From positions 30,490,335 to 30,554,334 of the forward strand of contig NC_088788.1 in NCBI RefSeq assembly GCF_949628265.1: DNA of 64,000 bases, given 5' to 3'. Below the pieces are notes generated by a model. It worked only from the letters and a program-made list of their open reading frames with translations, made no database searches and was not told the origin of the DNA. Shown here piece after piece: positions 62,475 to 64,000 of this stretch. How positions within the stretch are numbered: the stretch's first letter is position 1; the number at the start of each line of letters is the position of its first letter. Source of the stretch: Cloeon dipterum. Its lineage: Eukaryota; Arthropoda; Insecta; Ephemeroptera; Baetidae. A program made the position numbers and the translations under genes.

Positions 62475-64000
62475 ATTCAGTTGCTGCTGGAAAACGAGAG
62501 TGCTGCTGGAAGAAAGGAGGGGCGTGGTGCATTGTTGGTTGGGCTGGTGCTCCACTTTGAGAGACGATTCGCACGTGCTGCGCGTGGCCCCAGGGCTGCT
62601 CCGATTGTGAGTGCAGAGAGACTGACTCTCTTTTCTCGGCAGCAGCTCACAATTACGGCCGCGCGGTTGCGTCACGCTGCTGCCGCGCCGCACGTTCGTT
62701 GGGCAACGCCACCGCCCCGGGGCTCCCGGCCCCATCCTCTCATTAGCCACAGGATCGCCCCCTAACCTGCAAATCATTCTGAAAGCCGCCGACCACACCG
62801 AACTGTGCTCATTCCTTGCATTTTTAAGCAAGCATTACATATAACACGCTTTAGGTCATCAAATAAATTAATTTTAAGTCCCTTTGAATCCGGATAGAAG
62901 CAAATTCCGAAAATTCCCGAAAGGACTCTAAAATTCTAGATAGTTAGCAATTTAGTTTTTCTATGTGCAAGACATGATTTAATTCAAAAGATTATTTTAA
63001 AATGAAAACTATTTTCAAACCGTACAAGTTCAAGTGTTTTATTTAATATTTTCTAGTTTATAGCCTATTCAGGTGAATTATCTAAATATAGGTTTTAAAA
63101 TTTGGACTGCAACACTCCAAATTTATTCTAAAAACCTGTATTTGCCACTTGCTTCCGTCCTATATGCCAATTATATTGAATCAAACATTACTTTCCTGTA
63201 ATAAGCCTCGAATTGCAGCACGTTTGGAGAAACGAAAAAAATCAGGAGTGACTTGATTCACTGCTTAGTAGAGAGTAAAAGTAAAAAAGACAGCGATACG
63301 GGCGTTTTGTGCATAAATCGAGCACTTTGTAAGTGAAGGCCTCTGCATCGTCGATAGCACACCTGGCTGCGGCAGTGTTGTGCATTTTTCGCTCTGCTTG
63401 CGCGTGATTACGTGAGTGTGAGTGTGTGTATTATTGTTATTAGCACGGCGTTTAGGCGAAGAAAGAAGCCGTTTCGAAAGGCAGTGGATCGATTTTGGCC
63501 GAGGGGCGTGGCGATTAATTATTACGCACGCCGGCAGCAGATGATGAGGAAAGCAGTGAAAGTGGATCTGGAGCATCTCGATCGGTCGGTCGCCCAGGGC
63601 CGCTCGCGGAGACCAGCTCCATGCAAATAACACCGCTTCCGTCCTTCCAGTTACCAAATGCGTCCGCAACAATCAATTGCAGATGGCTTTTGTTCGCGAC
63701 TCTGCAGAGCGGAAAATTGGCCCAAGGAATTTCTCGGTCTCTCTCGAGTGCCAATTTTGCTAATGAAATTTATCACCGCGAGAGGTGTGTACCATATGAA
63801 AAGTGCGGTCACACATCATCTACCACGCATCGCCTTTCTCTCTCAAATACCTGCCGCAAGAGAGCGCGCCGCCGCGGAAAATTCGCAAATTGTTTTATTC
63901 TTTGATAAAATAAAGCGCTTTTCGATGCTAGAGGCCGACGCCCAATCGGGTTGTGCAACTAAAATGTTTTGATTCTCACTCTCTGGGTCAGCGTGCACAC

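Overview
This is nuclear DNA from an animal, almost certainly an arthropod and probably an insect or other pancrustacean. The genes are split into many exons by GT-AG introns, often only 50-60 bp long. There is a complete RECK gene, a U6 snRNA gene, a eukaryotic tRNA-Asp and long AT-rich spacers with microsatellites. I cannot name the species from the sequence. All coding exons below were joined by hand from splice-site consensus, reading-frame phase and exon length, and every join keeps frame.

Layout. (1) Minus strand, 110-11450: 26 coding exons of a giant coiled-coil protein (1,686 codons visible) that runs off the left edge; it looks most like the pericentrin/AKAP9 family. (2) A serpin gene lies on the plus strand inside one of its introns (8559-10150). 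(3) At 12391-14421 (minus) there is a shortened tandem copy of the 5' part of the coiled-coil gene: first exon, three internal exons, a stop codon and a poly(A) signal, all in frame, predicting a 241-residue protein. (4) Cytidine deaminase, plus strand, 15590-18372, starts just beyond the duplicated promoter. (5) Minus strand, 18622-21078: a 518-residue charged coiled-coil protein that I do not recognise. (6) Plus strand, 23269-40939: the RECK gene in 14 exons (969 residues), with a U6 snRNA gene in its third intron. (7) Minus strand, 45555-48864: six exons of an unrecognised 906-residue protein with a MYND-like zinc cluster at the C-terminus. (8) 48865-64000: about 15 kb with no convincing protein gene, containing one tRNA-Asp (minus), AT-rich stretches, GC-rich islands and a long GA microsatellite.

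The genes do not form a pathway. The coherent stories are structural. A tandem duplication copied a promoter plus part of the coiled-coil gene and may have made a young gene. A serpin nested in that gene has lost the reactive-loop hinge. Two introns use GC rather than GT donors. A U6 gene has a 5' stem rewritten base pair by base pair.
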